A stretch of 64,000 nucleotides of DNA from Hanleya hanleyi (GCA_036873755.1 JAVTVY010045542.1:124001-188000), one strand, 5' to 3'. Shown: positions 32,605 through 46,133, counted from the stretch's first letter. The notes: a model not told the origin generated them from the letters alone. Numbers and translations are program-made.

Positions 32605-34785
32605 ATGCACAGGTATCTAATATCATTTTTGTAGAAGAAGGTGATCCAAATTACATGTACTTATGACATGATATATTCATTGCGAAGATAACAATGTAAC
32701 ATTAGATGTAGCATGGAGCAAAGATTATGGTTAAACAATATACCAGAGAGAGTCCAGGTTTTTAGCTTTCGTGATTAACGCCCTTTCTTAGTATTGTTGT
32801 TATGGTAACAATATGCCATTTCTAGGTTCAACAATCAAAGGTGAAACATTGTCATGAGCGACATTGCCATTACCATTTCTGTAAGTCCGAGAGGCCATTC
32901 ACCGCCTCTCGCGATAGAACTGCAAATTTTAAAACCACCCCTTGGATGCACTCACAGATGACTATATAGTTATTTTTTTAGGGAGATAGTTGCTAAAATC
33001 TGCACGGAATATCATCAAATTATTGTCGACCTTTTATCATTTGAACGCAATCCCTATCGTCAAATGCCATTTGGTTCTCACGAGAATTGTTCACTTAATG
33101 GTTTTATAGTGATTGGAACAATATAGCATTTCTAGGTTCAACAAACAGGGGATATCCCCATTCAATTTACTTGTTAAAGATTTACTGCCGCATAGATAAT
33201 ATTATTGTTATATTAACAACATATCATTTCTGGGTTCAACAATATAGAATGAAGCATGATTGACAGGGTTAAACCGCTTTGTGAATATATGTTAAATAGA
33301 AAGTATATTAAGTCTTCTTGAATTGCGGATATTTGCAATTTACATCACATTATCAATGCTCTAATTACACAATATATTGCTTACCATTCAACAAAAAATG
33401 TCTATGAATAAAATGTATTTGCGAATCTACGTGAAATAGACAATATATTAACTTACCATGCCATGAGGTGCGAATCTATACGCTAAAATGAAGATAATAA
33501 TTCTCCCAGGAATCGGCGAGAACAAGATCAGGCTGGGAATCTACGCTAATTACACGATATATTAACTTTCCAGGAAGCGCGAATCTATGCAATTTAGATG
33601 ATAATTACATCAAATGCTATTTACACAATATATTGTCTCTCATGCATAGAAACCAGTTGCCGAGATCAAATCGTTTTGCGAATCTACGCTAACGCAATGC
33701 ACAGGTATGTAGGCCTAATAAAATTTGTGTGGAAGAAGGTGATCCAAATTACATGTACTTATGACATGATATATTCATTGCGAAGATAACAATGTAGCAT
33801 TAGATGTAGCATGGAGCAAAGATTATGGTTAAACAATATACCAGAGAAAGTCCAGGTTTTTAGCTTTCGTGATTAACGCCCTTTCTTAGTATTGTTGTTA
33901 TGGTAACAATATGCCGTTTGTAGGTTCAACAATCAAAGGTGAAGCATTGTCATGAGCGACATTGCCATTACCATTTCTGTAAGTCCGAGAGGCCATTCAC
34001 CGCCTCTCGCGATAGCACTGCAAATTTTAAAACCACCCCTTGGATGCACTCAGAGATGACTATATAGTTATTTTGTTTAAGGAGATAGTTCATAAAATCT
34101 GCACGGAATATCATCAAATTATTGTCGACCTTTTATCATTTGAACGCAATCCCTAGCGTCAAATGCCATTTGATTCTCACGAGAATTGTTCACTTAATGG
34201 CTTTATAGTGATTGGAACAATATGGCATTTCTAGGTTCAACAAACAGGGGATATCCTCATTCAATTTACTTGTTAAGGATTTACTGCCGCATAGATAATA
34301 TTATTGCTATATTAACAACATATCATTTCTGGGTTCAACAATAGAGAACGAAGCATGATTGATAGGGTCAAACCGCTTTGTGAATATATGTTAAATAGAT
34401 AGTATATTAAGTCTTCTTGAATTGCGGATATTTGCAATTTACATCACATTATCAATGCTCTAATTACACAATATATTGCTTACCATTCAACAAAAAATGT
34501 CTATGAATAAAATATATTTGCGAATCTACGTCAAATAGACAATATATTAACCTACCATGCCATAAGGTGAGAATCTAGGCTAAAATGAAGATAATAATTC
34601 TCCCAGGAATCGACGAGAACAAGATCAGAATGGGAATCTACGCTAATTACACGATATATTAACTTTCCAGGAAGCGCGAATCTATGCAATTTAGATGATA
34701 TTTACATAAAATGCTATTTACACAATATATTGTCTCTCATGCATAGAAACCAGTTGCCGAGATCAAATCGTTTTGTGAATCTACG
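32605..34785. repeat. 1.09-kb higher-order tandem repeat, two full units
   Basis: The unit starting GCAATGCACAGGTAT (32605) is repeated from about 33694, with CATGGAGCAAAGATTATGG, GTTATGGTAACAATATGCC and GAGAGGCCATTCACCGCCTC in the same order. A third, partial copy lies at 37158-37980. Confidence 0.92.
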
Positions 34786-34889
34786 CTAACTTGAAAAAAG
34801 TAATTTCCCTGAAATCATTCTCCCGATATCAATTCCCAATTCTGAGTTTGTAACCTAAAAGTCGGTGAAACACCCTCTGTTGGCACTGT

Positions 34890-37160
34890 GCAGAAAAACG
34901 CAACTGCGAATCTACGCTAAGTAGACAATATATTAACTCTCCGTGAAGTGCGAATCTATGCAATTTAGATGAGATTATCAAAGTGCTAATTAGACAATAT
35001 ATTGTCTTCTCTGCCATCTCGACTAGATAAACACATTTGCGAATCTACGCTAAATAGACAATATATTAACTTTCCGTGAAGTGCGAATCTATGCAATTTA
35101 GATGAGATTATCAAAGTGCTAATTAGACAATATATTGTCTTCTCTGCCATCTCGACGAGGTAAACACATTTGCGAATCTACGCTAAACGGACAATATATT
35201 AACTCTCCCTGATGTGACAATAAAGGGAATGACAAATCGATCTGCGAATCTACGCTAAATAGACGATATATTATCTTACCATGCAGTGCGAATCTATGCA
35301 ATTTAGATGAGATTATCAAAGTGCTAATTAGACAATATATTGTCTTCTCTGCCATCTCGACTAGGAAAACACATTTGCGAATCTACGCTAAATAGACAAT
35401 ATATTAACTTTCCGTGAAGTGCGAATCTATGCAATTTAGATGAGATTATCAAAGTGCTAATTAGACAATATATTGCCTCCCCTGCAGTCTCCCCGAGGTA
35501 AACACATTTGCGAATCTACGCTAAATAGACAATATATTAACTTTCCGTGAAGTGCGAATCTATGCAATTTAGATGAGATTATCAAAGTGCTAATTAGACA
35601 ATATATTGTCTTCTCTGAAATTTCGCCGAAGTTAAACACATTTGCGAATCTACGCTAAATAGGCAATATATTAACTCTCCCTGACGTGCGAATCTATGCA
35701 ATTTAGATGAGATTATCAAAGTGCTAATTAGACAATATATTGCCTCCCCTGCAGTTTCGTCGAGGTAAAACAGATTTGCGAATCTACGCTAAATATACAA
35801 TATATTAACTCTCCATGAAGTGCGAATCTATGCAATTTAGATGAGATTATCAAAGTGCTAATTAGACAATATATTGTCTTCTCTGTCATCTCGACTAGGT
35901 AAACACATTTTCGAATCTACGCTAAATTGACAATATATTAATTCTCTGTGAGGGCGAATCTATGCAATTTACATGAGATTATCAAAGTGCTAATTAGACA
36001 ATATATTGTCTTCTCTGCCATCTCGACGAGGTAAACACATTTGCGAATCTACGCTAAATAGACAATATATTAACTCTCCCTGACGTGCGAATCTATGCAA
36101 TTTAGATGAGATTATCAAAGTGCTAATTAGACAATATATTGCCTCCCCTGCAGTTTCGTCGAGGTAAAACAGATTTGCGAATCTACGCTAAATAGACAAT
36201 ATATTAACTCTCCATGAAGTGCGAATCTATGCAATTTAGATGAGATTATCAAAGTGCTAATTAGACAATATATTGTCTTCTCTGCCATCTCGACTAGGTA
36301 AACACATTTGCGAATCTACGCTAAATAGACAATATATTAACTCTCCCTGACGTGCGAATCTATGCAATTTAGATGAGATTATCAAAGTGCTAATTAGACA
36401 ATATATTGTCTCCCCTGCAGTTTCGTCGAGGTAAAACAGATTTGCGAATCTACGCTAAATAGACAATATATTAACTCTCCATGAAGTGCGAATCTATGCA
36501 ATTTAGATGAGATTATCAAAGTGCTAATTAGACAATATATTGTCTTCTCTGCCATCTCGACTAGGTAAACACATTTGCGAATCTACGCTAAATAGACAAT
36601 ATATTAACTCTCCGTGAAGTGCGAATCTATGCAATTTAGATGAGAATATCAAAGTGCTAATTAGACAATATATTGCCTCCCCTGCAGTCTCCCCGAGGTA
36701 AAACAGATTTGCGAATCTACGCTAAATTGACAATATATTAACTCTCCCTGATGTGACAATAAACCCTATTCACCCACTCACTCACTCGCTCTTCTCTGCC
36801 ATCTTGACGAGGTAAACACATTTGCGAATCTACGCTAAATTGACAATATATTAACTCTCCCTGAAGTGCGAATCTATGCAATTTAGATGAGATTATCAAA
36901 GTGCTAATTATACAATATATTGTCTTCTCTGCCATCTCGACGAGGTAAACACATTTGCGAATCTACGCTAAATAGACAATATATTAACTCTCCTTGAAGT
37001 GCGAATCTATGCAATTTAGATGAGATTATCAAAGTGCTAATTATACAATATATTGTCTTCTCTGCAATCTCGACGAGGTAAACACATTTGCGAATCTACG
37101 CTAAATAGACAATATATTAACTTTGCCTGAAGTGCGAATCTATGCAATTTAGATGAGATT
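34890..37160. repeat. 134-bp satellite, about 16 units
   Basis: The unit GCGAATCTACGCTAAATAGA..CAATATATTAACT..GCGAATCTATGCAATTTAGATGAG... recurs about every 132-134 bp. Most units contain GACAATATATTGTC, a perfect 14-bp palindrome. Parts of the unit also occur inside the 1.09-kb repeat, so the satellite probably grew from it. Confidence 0.95.
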
Positions 37161-37980
37161 ATCAATATCATCAAATTATTGTCGACCTTTTATCATTTGA
37201 ACGCAATCCCTAGCGTCAAATGCCAGTTGGTTCTCACGAGAATTGTTCACTTAATGGTTTTATAGTGATTGGAACAATATGGCATTTCTAGGTTCAACAA
37301 GCACGGGATATCCACATTCAATTTACTTGTTAAATTTTTACTGCCGCATAGATAATATTATTGTTATATTAACAACATATCATTTCTGGGTTCAACAATA
37401 GAGAATGAAGCATGATTGACAGGGTTAAACCGCTTTGTGAATATATGTTAAATAGAAAGTATATTAAGTCTTTTTTAATTGCGGATATTTGCAATTTACA
37501 TCACATTATCAATACCCTAGTTACACAATATATTGCTTACCATTCAACAAAAAATGTGTATGAATAAAATGTATTTGCGAATCTACGTGAAATAGACAAT
37601 ATATTAACTTACCATGCCATGAGGTGCGAATCTACGCTAAAATGAAGATAATAATTCTCCCAGAAATCGGCGAGAACAAGATCAGGTTGGGAATCTACGC
37701 TAATTACACGATATATTAACTTTCCAGGAAGCGCGAATCTATGCAATTTAGATGATAATTACATAAAATGCTATTTACACAATATATTGTCTCTCATGCA
37801 TAGAAACCAGTTGCCGAGATCAAATCGTTTTGCGAATCTACGCTAACGCAATGCTCAGGTATCTAATATCATTTTTGTGTAAGAAGGTGATCCAAATTAC
37901 ATGTACTTATGACATGATATATTCATTGCGAAGATAGCAATGTAGCATTAGATGTAGCATGGAGCAAAGATTATGGTTAA
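37158..37980. repeat. Third partial unit of the 1.09-kb repeat
   Basis: It joins in the middle of the unit at ATCATCAAATTATTGTCGACC, right after the satellite, runs through to the unit end and begins another unit at about 37851. That unit stops at GATTATGGTTAAAC. Confidence 0.9.
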
Positions 37981-39059
37981 ACCTAACTCGCATTGTGGTA
38001 GGTTTCAACATCAAAGCCCAAGGAGTCCGAAAATATTCAAGGGTGGGGTGTGTAGTTAGTGCTAGGCAAGCCTCAAATCGCCCAACGCAGATAGGATTAA
38101 CAAGCTGGCCCAATGATCATCATTACATCTCACAGACAGAATCTCATGAAAGTGACAAAAGTAGTATGTTGCCCCCCCCCCCCCCGTGTAAAATTTAAGG
38201 GGGTAATTGGTCACGTCACCTTAACGTGACATCTGAGTCACATACGGGGAAAACAAATAAGTAGGTCAATAAGGGTCCAAATCTCCTTTCCCTTGGTTAG
38301 TGGGACCCTCCACGTGCCCTTCCCGTGACCTCAAGTTTAAGTGCACAAAGGTCAATACGCCCCCAGATGCTCTTCTATAATGATCAATAAGCCTTTATCT
38401 GCCCTTCAAAAGCATCAATGGAATGCACGTCATCAAACAGGGTCCCCGACAATATCGCCAGCATAAATGGCAAGTGGGGAACCCTCAGTTTCTCCACAGA
38501 GCTCAATGCACGCGGGTCCGTATTGGCACGAAAAAAATACATGAAACCATGGGAGGTAAGACTTATAGTAATAAACATAATCTATAGGTGCTGTACGATG
38601 TTACTATGACGACTCTAGGATCAGTGCGACCCCAGAGTCGAGCGTTTATTGTCCAGTATATCTCCATAAAAAATAAACATACAAAATGGCGGCGCTGGCT
38701 GTGGAGATTCCCTTTTGACATCACGACATCGATCGTGCTGACCTCTGGAGGCAAGGAAGACAACTCTGACTGGGCAAACTCTCTGTGGCGCAAATTCCGG
38801 TCATCTCCCCATATTCGCACATTTGCATGGGATCTTGTTTTGTTCGTCTCGAGCTGTAGAACACGATGGGGGGGGGGGGGGACTAGAAGCTAAGCGGTGA
38901 TTTTTTTTTGAAAAGTTCAAGGAGGTCTGGATAGGTCCATACTGGCTCAGTGGACAATGTTGAACCTAATGGGAAACCCACACATGCTCATTGTGGTATG
39001 GGTTGTGGGATCTTGTTTTTCACGTTTCAACACGTAGAACACGACGGGCGGGGTCCCGA

Positions 39060-40250
39060 AGCGATTGGTTGAATTATTTTTTAAAAAGTCACTGTGCGCA
39101 TGCGTAGGAGGTAATAGCGCTGGGTGGGCGTTTTGGGGTCTAGGTGAGCCCCTGGTGGTTCGATTGGGTCGAGTGAGGTGTCATCGTGAAGCAGACGTAA
39201 GGGAGCATCCGACTGGATGAGTGTGACGTGAAACTGACGTCATTCTGCGCATGCGCAGTGAAAAAAGTGTACGGAAATAGATGTTTTGGGGCCGAGAGGG
39301 GCCCCTAGTGACCAGATTGGTTCGAGTGAGGTATCACTGTGTAGCATACGTGAGGGAGCATCCGAGGTGTCATCGTGAAGCAGACGTAAGGGAGCATCCG
39401 ACTGGATGAGTGTGACGTGAAACTGACGTCATTCTGCGCATGCGCAGTAGACAAAGTGTATGGCAATTGACGTTTTGGGACCGAGGTGGGCCCCTAATGG
39501 TCCGATTGGGTCAAGTGAGATATCAGTGTGAAGCGCTCCTCCAGGGCGACCAAGTGATGTGTGGATGCATGTAAAATTAGCATTTGTTCCGAAAATATAA
39601 AAAGCGGAACACGGAGTTTACACCTAAACGATGGAGAATCATGGATGTTTTGGGGCCAAAAAGGTCCAAATGAACTCACAGTGAAAATATACGTTTTGGG
39701 GCCGAGAGGGGCCTTAGTGGTCCGATTGGGTCAAGTGAGGTATCAATGTGTAGCATACATGATGGAGCATCCGACGGGATGGGTGAGACGTGGAACTGAC
39801 GTCATTCTGCGCATGCGCAGTAGACAAAGTGTATGGAAATAGACGTTTTGGGACCGAGGTGGGCCCCTAATGCTCCGATTGGGTCGAGTGAGGTGTCAAA
39901 GTGAAGCTCTCCTCCAGGGCGATCAAGTCATATGTGAGTGCCTGTAAAATTAGGACTTGTCCCGAAAATATAAAAAGCGGAACACGGACTTTACACCTAA
40001 ACCATGGAGAATCATGAATGTTTTGGGGTCCAGGCCATCTCTGGTCCAAATGAAATCCCAGAGTGAGTGAGTGAGTGAGTGAGTGAGCGAGTGAGTGAAT
40101 GAGGCGTGCCCAACGCCCGTCTTAACGCATGGCCGCACTAATGATGGTGGGTGGGTGAGTGAGTGAGTGAGTGAGTGAGTGAGTGAGTGAGTGAGTGAAT
40201 GAGTGAGTGAGTGATCAATCAATCAATCAATCAATCAATCATTTTTCACG
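39060..40250. repeat. About 350-bp units duplicated inside the left palindrome arm
   Basis: GACGTTTTGGGACCGAGGTGGGCCCCTAA, CTGCGCATGCGCAGT, AGCATCCGACTGGATGAGTG and CATGGAGAATCATGAATGTTTTGGG recur several times. There is a (GAGT)n/(AATC)n microsatellite at 40060-40240. Confidence 0.85.
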
Positions 40251-41597
40251 TCTCACCACGTAGAACACGATGGGCGGGGTCCCGAAGCGATTGGTTGAAA
40301 TTTTTTGGAAAAGTCACTGTGCGCATGCGTAGTGGGTAAATAGCGCTGGGTGGACGCTTTGGGGTCTATGTGAGCCCCTAGTGGTCCGATTGGGTCGTAT
40401 GATGTCTTATTTTGAAGCTCTCGTGGAGGAGCATCCGACTGGACTAATGTTTCGTCTGTTTTCATTATTCTGCGCATGCACAGTCTGGCCGTAGGATAGA
40501 AAACAGGCATTTTGGGGGTTCTTTTGGGGTGGTTAGGGACCATCATTGGTCCGAATGTATCGTGTGGGGTGTCAAAGTGAAGCTTTCGTGGTTCAGACCA
40601 CGATTTGATGGATGTTCACGTCATCGATGACGTCATTGTGACGTCATCAGTAGGAGTAGTAGCCAAAGTGGCATTTTGCGGGTGTGAATGAAGGTGTTTG
40701 GTGGCCCATGTTTGGTCCAAATGATCCTGTTTGGTCCAAATGATCCTGTTGGGGTATCTTAGTGACGATTTCGTAGGGTAGAGTCAGACCGGCGTGTTTT
40801 TATTGGAAGTCGCACCCATCTGCGCATGCGCAGTTGGGGTGTAGTAAGTAAAGTGGTCATTTTGGGGGTGCGAGGGGGTATATTTGAGGTAGAGATGGAC
40901 CATTCTTGGTCCGAATGCGTCGTGTGAGGAGTCAAAGTGAAGCTTGAGGGATGTCCCCATCATCTGTGACGTCATTGGTGACGTCATCAGCAGGAGTAGT
41001 AGCCGAAGTGGGCATTTTGAGGGCGTGAAGGATAGAGATGGACCATCCGCGGTCCGAATGCGTCGTGTGAGGTGTCATCTTGTAGCAACGCCCGCCAACG
41101 CCAAGCTTAACGCTTCAACGCCCTGGCGCAATAGCTCAGAAGCTCTGATTTTCTAGCTATTCCACGGAATTGTCACTAATTCATCGAAATGCAGTGACGC
41201 CCGTCAACGCCCGTCTCAACGCCTTAACGCCTTATCTTAGCGCCCTAAGATGACAGACGAGAGAACAACAACAACAACAAGGATGGCAATCCAATCATTT
41301 TATTATCCCTCCAGTACATCATACCCACGCTGGGGGAGTCGCGTTATGTATGTTTACAATTCTCGTAGGCTCTTGGCCAATCAGAAGCCGTCGTTTGAGA
41401 AAGTTTAATCTCTGGCCAGAATCGCTTTTGGCCTAAGCGTCGTCGAGCAGGCCAGGATACTGTAACGGCAGCATGTCCTGAAACACTTGTTTGCGCATTT
41501 GGGGTGTAGTAAGCAAAGTGGCCATTTTTGAGGTGCGCAGGGGTATATTTGAGAGATTGAGGTTCTATATCTCATCCAAAGATGGCGTCAACGCCCG

Positions 41598-41670
41598 GTG
41601 GTGGTGGTGGTGGTGGAGGTGGTGGTGTGTGGTAGTGTTTGGTGGTGGTAATATTGGTGTGTGGTGGTGT
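41598..41670. repeat. GGT/GTG microsatellite at the palindrome centre
   Basis: GGTGGTGGTGGTGGTGGA-type repeats lie in the spacer between the two arms. Confidence 0.85.
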
Positions 41671-44224
41671 CTGTACATATAGGGATTAACTCGTGTCCCT
41701 CATCATTCCATATGTATTGTTCGACTAATCAACATTTCGCTACCACTCGTCTGGTGACGTCACCAATGACGTCACAGATGGCATGGAAATCACTCAAGTC
41801 GTGGTCTACACCACGAGAGCTGCAAATGTCACCCTACACTCCATCTTTGGATGAGATATAGGACCTCAATCTCTCAAATATACCCCTGCGCACCTCAAGA
41901 ATGGCCACTTTACTTACTACACCCCAAATGCGCAAACAAGAGTTTCAGGACATGCTGCCGTTACAGTATGCTGGTCTGCTCGACGACGCTTAGGCCAAAA
42001 GCGATTCTGGCCGGAGATTAAACTTTCTCAAACGACGGCCTCTGATTGGCCAAGAGCCTACGAGAATTGTAAACATACATAACGCGACTCCCTCAGCGTG
42101 GGTATGATGTACTGGAGGGATAATAAAATGCTTGGATTGTCATCCTTGTTGTTGTTGTTGTTCTCTCATCTGTCAAAATCATGGCTTTAAGGCGTTAAGG
42201 CGTTAAGGCGTTCAGATAGGGCGTTAAGGCGTTAAGATAAGGCGTTAACGCGTTGACACCGGAGTTGATGGGCGTCACTGCATTTCGATGAATTAGTGAC
42301 AATTTCATGGAATATCTAGAAAATCAGAGCTTCTGAGATATTTCACCAGGGCGTTGAAGAGTTAAGCTTGGCGTTGGTGGGCGTTGCTACAAGATGACAC
42401 CTCACACGACGCATTCGGACCGCGGATGGTCCATTTCTACCTCAAAATGCCCACTTTGGCTACTACTCTTACTGATGACGTCACCAATGACGTCACAGAT
42501 TGCGTGGACATCCCACGAAAGCTTCACTTTGACGCCTCACACGACGCTTTCGGACCAAGAATGGTCCATCTCTGCCTCAAATATACCCCCTCGCACCCCC
42601 AAAATAACAACTTTACTTACTACACCCAAACTGCGCATGCGCAGATTGGTGCGACTTTCAATAAAAACACGCCAGTCTGACTCTACCCCACGAAAGCTTC
42701 ACTAGGATAGCCCAACAGGGTCATTTGGACCAAACATGGGCCTTCTCTTCACCAAACACCTTCCTTCACACCCGCAAAATGCCCACTTTGGCTACTACTC
42801 CTACTGATGACCTCACCAATGACGTCACAGATGACGTGAACATCCCTCAAATCGTGGTCTACACCAAGAAATCTTCACTTTGACACCTCACACGACACAT
42901 TCGGACCAATGATGGTCCCTCTCCACCCCAAAAGAACACCCAAAATGCCTGCTTTCTATAATACGGATAGACTGCGATTGCGCAGAATAATGAGAATGGA
43001 CGGCACATTTGTCCAGTCGGATGCTCCTTCACGAGAGCTTCAAAATAAGACCTCATACGACCCAACTGGACCACTAGGGGCTCACCTAGACCCCAAAACG
43101 CCAACCCTGCGCTATTTACCCACTACGCATGCGCACAGTGACTTTTTCAAAAAAAATTCAACCAATCGCTTCTGGACCCCGCCCATCGTGTTCTACGTGG
43201 CGAGGCGTGAAAAACAAGATCCCACAACCCCTACCGCAATGAGTATGTGTGGGTTTCCCATTAGGTTCAACATTGTCCACTGAGCCAGTATGGGCCTGTC
43301 CACAACATCAGTCCTCAGTGAACTTTCACCGCTTAGAATTCACCGCCTAGATTCTAGAGCCCTCCCATCGTGTTCTACAGCTCGAGCCGAAGAAAACAAG
43401 ATCCCACAACCCATAGTAAAATCCACAAGAAAAAAATGACCACCCCAGTACCCCATACAGGCATTCACCGTATAGATGCAAATATGCGAATCCGGGAAGA
43501 TGACCCGGAATTTGCGCCATAGAGGGTTCGCCCTGTCATCAGAGGGTGGATACAGACTGAGGCTAATGGTGTTCAAACGACCTTATATGACCACTCACTC
43601 ACTCACTCACCATCGTTAGTGCGTCCATGCGTTAAGACGGGCGTTGGACACGCCTCACCCACTCACTCACTCACTGACTTATTAACCTACTTATTTGTTC
43701 CCCCGGATGTGACCCAGATGTCACGTGACCAATTACCCCCGGGGAAACAAATAAGTAGGTCAATAAGTGTCCAAATCACCTTTATATACTACTGACAATA
43801 AAAGCTGACGACAATGCCGCTTGGCTTGATGATCTCATCTGCAGACAAAATACTTAATCCTGGAACGCATTTTATCCCTATTGACCTTGTCGTCATCCGT
43901 GTAATTTTACACTCCATATTTTTTGTCCCATATCCGTCACCCAGTTGCGTAACAAACCGCTCTTGGAATATTCGGCTCATCAATCAGACGTAGTAAACAG
44001 CTTGCTGAACAACTGTTCAGCCGATAAATTTCCTACGAATCTAAGTCGGAAATACTTCAATACAGCTAAAAATATCAGGAACATTGCGAGAGCATAGGAG
44101 TTCTCGTGGGGTAGAATCTGTGCGGGGAGCACTCTATGGATTGCGCATAGTAGACATCCTCGGGTACGTCTATAGAACACTTCCCATCTCGATCCCATAT
44201 CCTCATTTCCACTGTTTCTGGGCC

Positions 44225-44515
44225 ATGCCGGAGACCCATCCCTACGCGCCTCGCGTTTTACAGCACGGGTCGTTGTTAATTCACTCGTGGGGTACCGAGC
44301 GGTAATCTGGTCCATGATTGCAGATGGTAACGACAACGAGGGGCGACGCCAGATCCTAGAAGACTTCACAGGAGCGGTACTTATGACTCCATGGAGAGGT
44401 GTGCTATTACCCAGCACTACTGGACTATGAAGGCTATCCTTGATGCCCGGACTATGAACCACCAACGGTCACGCCGGAACCAGCGCTCTTTGCCCTATTG
44501 ACCCTGACGCTGTGA
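44225..44515 (+). pseudogene. Degenerate second copy of the terminal Polinton gene
   Basis: The plus strand here matches the 108-aa gene at 28267-28593, including its leader (TCTATAGAACAC, then CATTTCCACTGTTTCTGGGCCATG). In-frame matches include ATG-PETHPYAPRVLQHG, VGYRAVIWSMIADGNDNEG and ERCAITQHYWTMKAILDAR. Frameshifts and a short deletion near the membrane segment break it. It marks an older Polinton insertion. Confidence 0.85.
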
Positions 44516-44651
44516 CAATGGCAGTTCTGTCTTAAGGCTAATCTCTAACAGCTTCCATGTCTTCAGAAAGAGAGATGGCTAACTAACCACACTGTTGTTT
44601 GTTCACACACACACACCTATACCCCACGGGTGGAGTTCTATCACTATTCTG

Positions 44652-45018
44652 TAATGGACAAAATATCGACATGATCGAATCTTAACCTCCTCACATTGCG
44701 ATGTTAAGTTCGACATGACGGCCCTTAACATCGATTTACATAATACTGACATGGTCGACAATTAATATCGCAATGTCTGCTCAATGGTTCCAAACGTATT
44801 TTTGAAGATCGAATTATGAGGAATAAGATCTACTTTCGATTCCCAGACTCCAATTTGTTTGATTGAGGGATGATTGTCCTACCGAACGATTTATCCACAA
44901 AATACAGTTTTCCACGAACTCAACTTTGAAGATATATCTTGTTCCAAGGCTAACAACCAGTTAGTCATGTGATATAAAGCACTGTACAAGCGTCAAATCT
45001 TTAAGCCAACCGCCACCA
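44652..45018 (+). repeat. 365-bp direct repeat, copy 1
   Basis: It is nearly identical to 46951-47313. It is bracketed by copies of ACGGGTGGAGTTCTATCACTATTCTG (one ending at about 44651, the other at about 45018-45043). Confidence 0.9.
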
Positions 45019-45317
45019 CGGGTGGAGTTCTATCACTATTCTGATTGGCTAGTCAAATAAAAACAAAACAATCATTGGATGTCTGTCATATCATTATCTC
45101 CAATGGTACAGCATACCGCAAGCGTGGGAGACGCTTTGAGTATGTTTATTGAAATATTGAAATTGAAAAATCTAACACTTGCTTTTTTATTATTTCAAGC
45201 ACCGTAACATTAGGTACAAGTGTTTTACCGAGATGAATTTAACGATCAGCATGTAGACATATAGAGTATATTCGGTATGGTACGGTATCCATCAGTGCAT
45301 GTCATAGGTGAATACGT

Positions 45318-46133
45318 TCAGCCGATGGGGTGAATCATCAGATTGGTGACGAAGAAGATGGCGTTGGGGACCCGTTCCACGATCGTTGACGATGAACCCA
45401 TTCCAAGGCATCCAGTTAGTCCATTTGAGCCATAACCGTCTCCAGTGACGCACGCCCCGTGATGGCGAAGGGATGGTCGAAGACCTGGATGTTGGAGCTC
45501 GGGTAAAAGTACCGGACTTTGGTTTCCGTATGACGGAGCAAATAACCGAACGCCAGATTCAACTAGTTTGTTCATTGAAGATAGCTTTCACGTATCTGTG
45601 TAGAGAGGCGAGGTCGACCAACCGGATATTGCACAAATCCAGCAGCGGACGATGACGGAGGAAACACTGGCGGATCACTCAGAGGATGGGCGGCCGGTAG
45701 AAGATCATCGAGCACGGTCGGTGGATCGTCAGCGAAGTGCACAGCCTGGCCTGTAGTGACTAAATGGATAGGCTGGATGGGCGCAAGAAGCGACCTTCAT
45801 GGGTTCAGACTGTGGATTGCTTCAGGGTGACTTCTCAACTCGAGGTTCAACCTCCATGGCCTCGGGTGGTGAATCGATCTTCCACGGCTCGGATGATGTG
45901 ACAGGTGAGATGGCAGGTGGATGGATCTCAGATGGCGGGGTAGGTTGTCCCTCAATGGGCGACAATGCGACCCATGGTGGCGTATGCTTGGTGACGCTGT
46001 AACTGATACAGGCTTTTGAAACGTTATCCACATGTCTGGCATTCTTCCTTAGCCGCTGGTCCATGGTGTAACCGTTCATGGCGTCGTAGATTTTCCGGGC
46101 GACTGAATATTTTGCCACATCTTGTACAGGCAT
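45318..46133 (-). pseudogene. Decayed coding remnants, probably of the same second Polinton
   Basis: Protein-like stretches survive in changing frames. Around 46133-45990 is MPVQDVAKYSVARKIYDAMN, then a Pro-rich segment. Around 45700-45650 is FADDPPTVLDDLLPA. Around 45540-45430 is KVRYFYPSSNIQVFDHPFAI. Codon-like composition and the adjacent Polinton gene suggest virion-protein remnants, but I cannot name the family. Confidence 0.4.

Larger units (their letters stand above)
38199..43740. mobile_element. Giant foldback palindrome, about 5.5 kb
   Basis: The left arm (38199-41584) and right arm (41841-43740) are inverted copies. Matching blocks pair in order: 38199-38275 with 43678-43740, about 38750-39060 with 43190-43530, 40240-40480 with 43010-43210, and 41236-41584 with 41841-42185. 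The left arm is longer because of an internal duplication at 39060-40250. No transposase is visible. The spacer (41585-41840) has a GGT-rich microsatellite. Confidence 0.88.

Noticed and set aside
34890..37160. CRISPR-like array
   Set aside because: Repeats are long and adjacent with no unique spacers, in a eukaryotic context; it is a satellite.
40253..43283. Similar 97- and 124-codon frames (MMVPNHPKRTPKMP- and MMVPLHPKRTPKMP-)
   Set aside because: They are mirror copies from the two palindrome arms; the similarity comes from the inverted repeat and not from a gene family.
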